A stretch of 64,000 nt of DNA from Roseiconus lacunae (GTDB lineage Bacteria; Planctomycetota; Planctomycetia; Pirellulales; Pirellulaceae), in contig NZ_VSZO01000006.1 in assembly GCF_008312935.1 (NCBI RefSeq), forward strand, positions 1 through 64,000, given 5' to 3'. This document shows positions 62,870 through 64,000 of the stretch, in pieces. How positions within the stretch are numbered: position 1 is the first letter of the stretch; every line of letters begins with the position of its first letter. The translations under genes and the position numbers were made by a program. The notes beneath the pieces were generated by a model. The model had not been told where the DNA came from. It did not search any database and saw only the letters and a program-made list of their open reading frames with translations.

Positions 62870-64000
62870 TCAGTTCGCTTGATACCAGTCCGCACGGCCT
62901 AGTTCGTAGTGAACCAAGTCGGGATCGGCAAAGCTATGTTCGGTCGCAAGTCCGGCATGAATCAGCGACGCCAATGTTTTCGTTTCCGGCTTTGCCGGGT
63001 GAGCGAACATATACAAGGCTTGTCGAGCCCGGGTGATGGCAACGTACATCAAACACAACGTCTCGGTGACCTTGGCTTGCGAGTGATGCCCAAACGCTTT
63101 TCGCCAACGGGGTTCAAGAAAATGCCAAGAGTCTTTGTTCAAAAAACGTGTCATGGCGCGAGGTGGGTCGCCAACCGTCGGCGCGTCCGCGAGGTAGAGC
63201 GGCGACTGACCGGACAAGCTACCATCGAGTTCAGGTAGAACAACCGCATCGAATTCCAGACCTTTCGACTGGTGGACAGTCATCACACGCACCGACGCAG
63301 CTTGGGGACGTTCGACTCGTTTTTCGCGAACCATCCGAACGTAATCGCGAATTCGTGGTGGTGCGTTGTTTTCGTAGTTAATGGTCAATTGAGTGAGTTG
63401 CTTGAGCCGTTGTTGATCACGGGCGTCGCAATGTGGCGCGATCATCGCAGACAATCGTCGGACGGTTCGGGCCAAGCCGAAATCGGAAACCCAACTTCGA
63501 ACCTGGTCGGCGGTGACCGAATGCAGATCGCTGACCACGGAACTTTCGACATGGTATCTCCAACGCCCGTCGCCGGGATGTTCACACATCATTAAGGCGG
63601 ACAATACCAACTCCACCGCCGCCGAATCGACTAACGGATTGCCGCCTTCTTGACTGACATCGACGCCATGCGATTGCAGTAAGAAAATCAGATTTGCGAC
63701 CGCACGGTTTGTCCGTGTCAACACTCCAATACTGATATCCGGGGCGGCTTCGTTCAGGGCGATGATTTGTTTCACAGCCAAATCGAAACAGGCGGCTGTT
63801 TTTAAAGCCGCTTTCGGGGCGGCAACCTTTGGGCTGGTTTCAAAGCGAACATAACCCGGCAACGATTCCTTGAATGCGACATGTGTCGGAAAAGAAGTCG
63901 CAAAATTCCTGACCGCACTGGCTTCGTAGGTCGCCTTATCGGTCCCCATCGGATCCTCGGTGGGATCGGCGATTGGATGGCGAGTCAAATTCTTAAAGAC
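62870..64000 (-). CDS. UvrD/AddA-like helicase, C-terminal part (runs off the window)
   Basis: This is the last 376 or so residues of a superfamily 1 helicase; the frame is open to the window edge, so the start lies outside. Helicase motif IV-like IGVLTRTNRAVANL near the beginning, motif V TVHQSKGLEFDAVVLPELDG and motif VI CLMYVAITRARQALYMF are clear. Motifs I-III must lie upstream. After motif VI only about 45 residues remain, so the nuclease domain of AddA is missing and a UvrD-type or separate-nuclease arrangement is likelier. It is about 60 bases upstream of the YhaO-like gene on the same strand, consistent with a DNA-repair cluster. Confidence 0.88.
   Translation of the reverse strand, partial: VFKNLTRHPIADPTEDPMGTDKATYEASAVRNFATSFPTHVAFKESLPGYVRFETSPKVAAPKAALKTAACFDLAVKQIIALNEAAPDISIGVLTRTNRAVANLIFLLQSHGVDVSQEGGNPLVDSAAVELVLSALMMCEHPGDGRWRYHVESSVVSDLHSVTADQVRSWVSDFGLARTVRRLSAMIAPHCDARDQQRLKQLTQLTINYENNAPPRIRDYVRMVREKRVERPQAASVRVMTVHQSKGLEFDAVVLPELDGSLSGQSPLYLADAPTVGDPPRAMTRFLNKDSWHFLEPRWRKAFGHHSQAKVTETLCLMYVAITRARQALYMFAHPAKPETKTLASLIHAGLATEHSFADPDLVHYELGRADWYQAN

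Overview
The window reads as a chromosomal segment of a planctomycete, most likely of the Pirellulaceae (Rhodopirellula-like). The grounds are the gene content: FG-GAP/VCBS proteins ending in ASPIC/UnbV domains, a PQQ-like propeller protein with membrane helices, an alginate-export-type porin, a RedB-like thioredoxin-fold protein, PhoD and purple-acid-type phosphatases, and a YhaO/YhaN pair. This is inference from families; there is no rRNA or other marker. I see no tRNA, rRNA, CRISPR array, prophage or intact insertion sequence.

Region 1 (1-14,055, + strand). After a repeat remnant and a secreted endonuclease/exonuclease/phosphatase comes a tightly packed gene set: a His-rich polytopic membrane protein, a small membrane protein, a YtkA/FixH-like lipoprotein, a NosR/CcoG-like membrane 4Fe-4S protein, a membrane-anchored periplasmic protein, a very large TPR + FG-GAP + UnbV protein, a second FG-GAP + UnbV (CRTAC1-type) protein and an RnfD-like membrane protein. 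Several genes overlap by ATGA. An AlgE-like porin follows. The UnbV plus RnfD-like (UnbU-like) pairing recalls the unassigned unbV/unbU genes of enediyne clusters, but there is no polyketide synthase here and the partners are redox proteins. This is the most interesting system in the window.

Region 2 (14,258-19,580, - strand). A large hybrid sensor kinase with receiver and Hpt domains overlaps a RedB-like gene. A gene-poor stretch separates them from a PAS-LuxR regulator.

Region 3 (20,314-26,531, + strand). An RND efflux adaptor, an RND pump with an unusual two-helix insertion, and an NtrC-type regulator that has lost the Walker B acidic pair and the GAFTGA loop. A -24/-12-like promoter motif lies upstream.

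Region 4 (27,184-33,837, - strand). A PEP-hydrolase-type TIM barrel, a PhoD-like phosphatase, two uncharacterised polytopic membrane proteins and a membrane-anchored PQQ-like propeller, the last translationally coupled to one of the membrane proteins.

Region 5 (34,024-46,362, mixed strands). MoxR ATPase; a Gfo/Idh oxidoreductase overlapping an unusual PII protein; an old-yellow-enzyme homologue; a DapA/NanA-like lyase; an AraC regulator; a sialidase-like/serine-hydrolase fusion; an AlaC-like aminotransferase with an Ala-rich extension; and a divergent HxlR regulator/quinone-reductase pair.

Region 6 (46,405-56,135). A two-gene split aerotaxis receptor (soluble MCP and PAS protein), a purple-acid-type phosphatase, a giant MscS-family channel, a protein with two L7/L12-C-terminal-like units, and two tandem zinc-ribbon membrane proteins.

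Region 7 (56,150-64,000, - strand). The last two steps of the Entner-Doudoroff/KDG route (kinase and aldolase) lie directly downstream of the YhaO/YhaN-like nuclease-ATPase pair, and the window ends inside a UvrD/AddA-like helicase gene. Three partial copies of a dispersed repeat are scattered over the window (about 25-193, 26,886-26,957 and 54,072-54,152).
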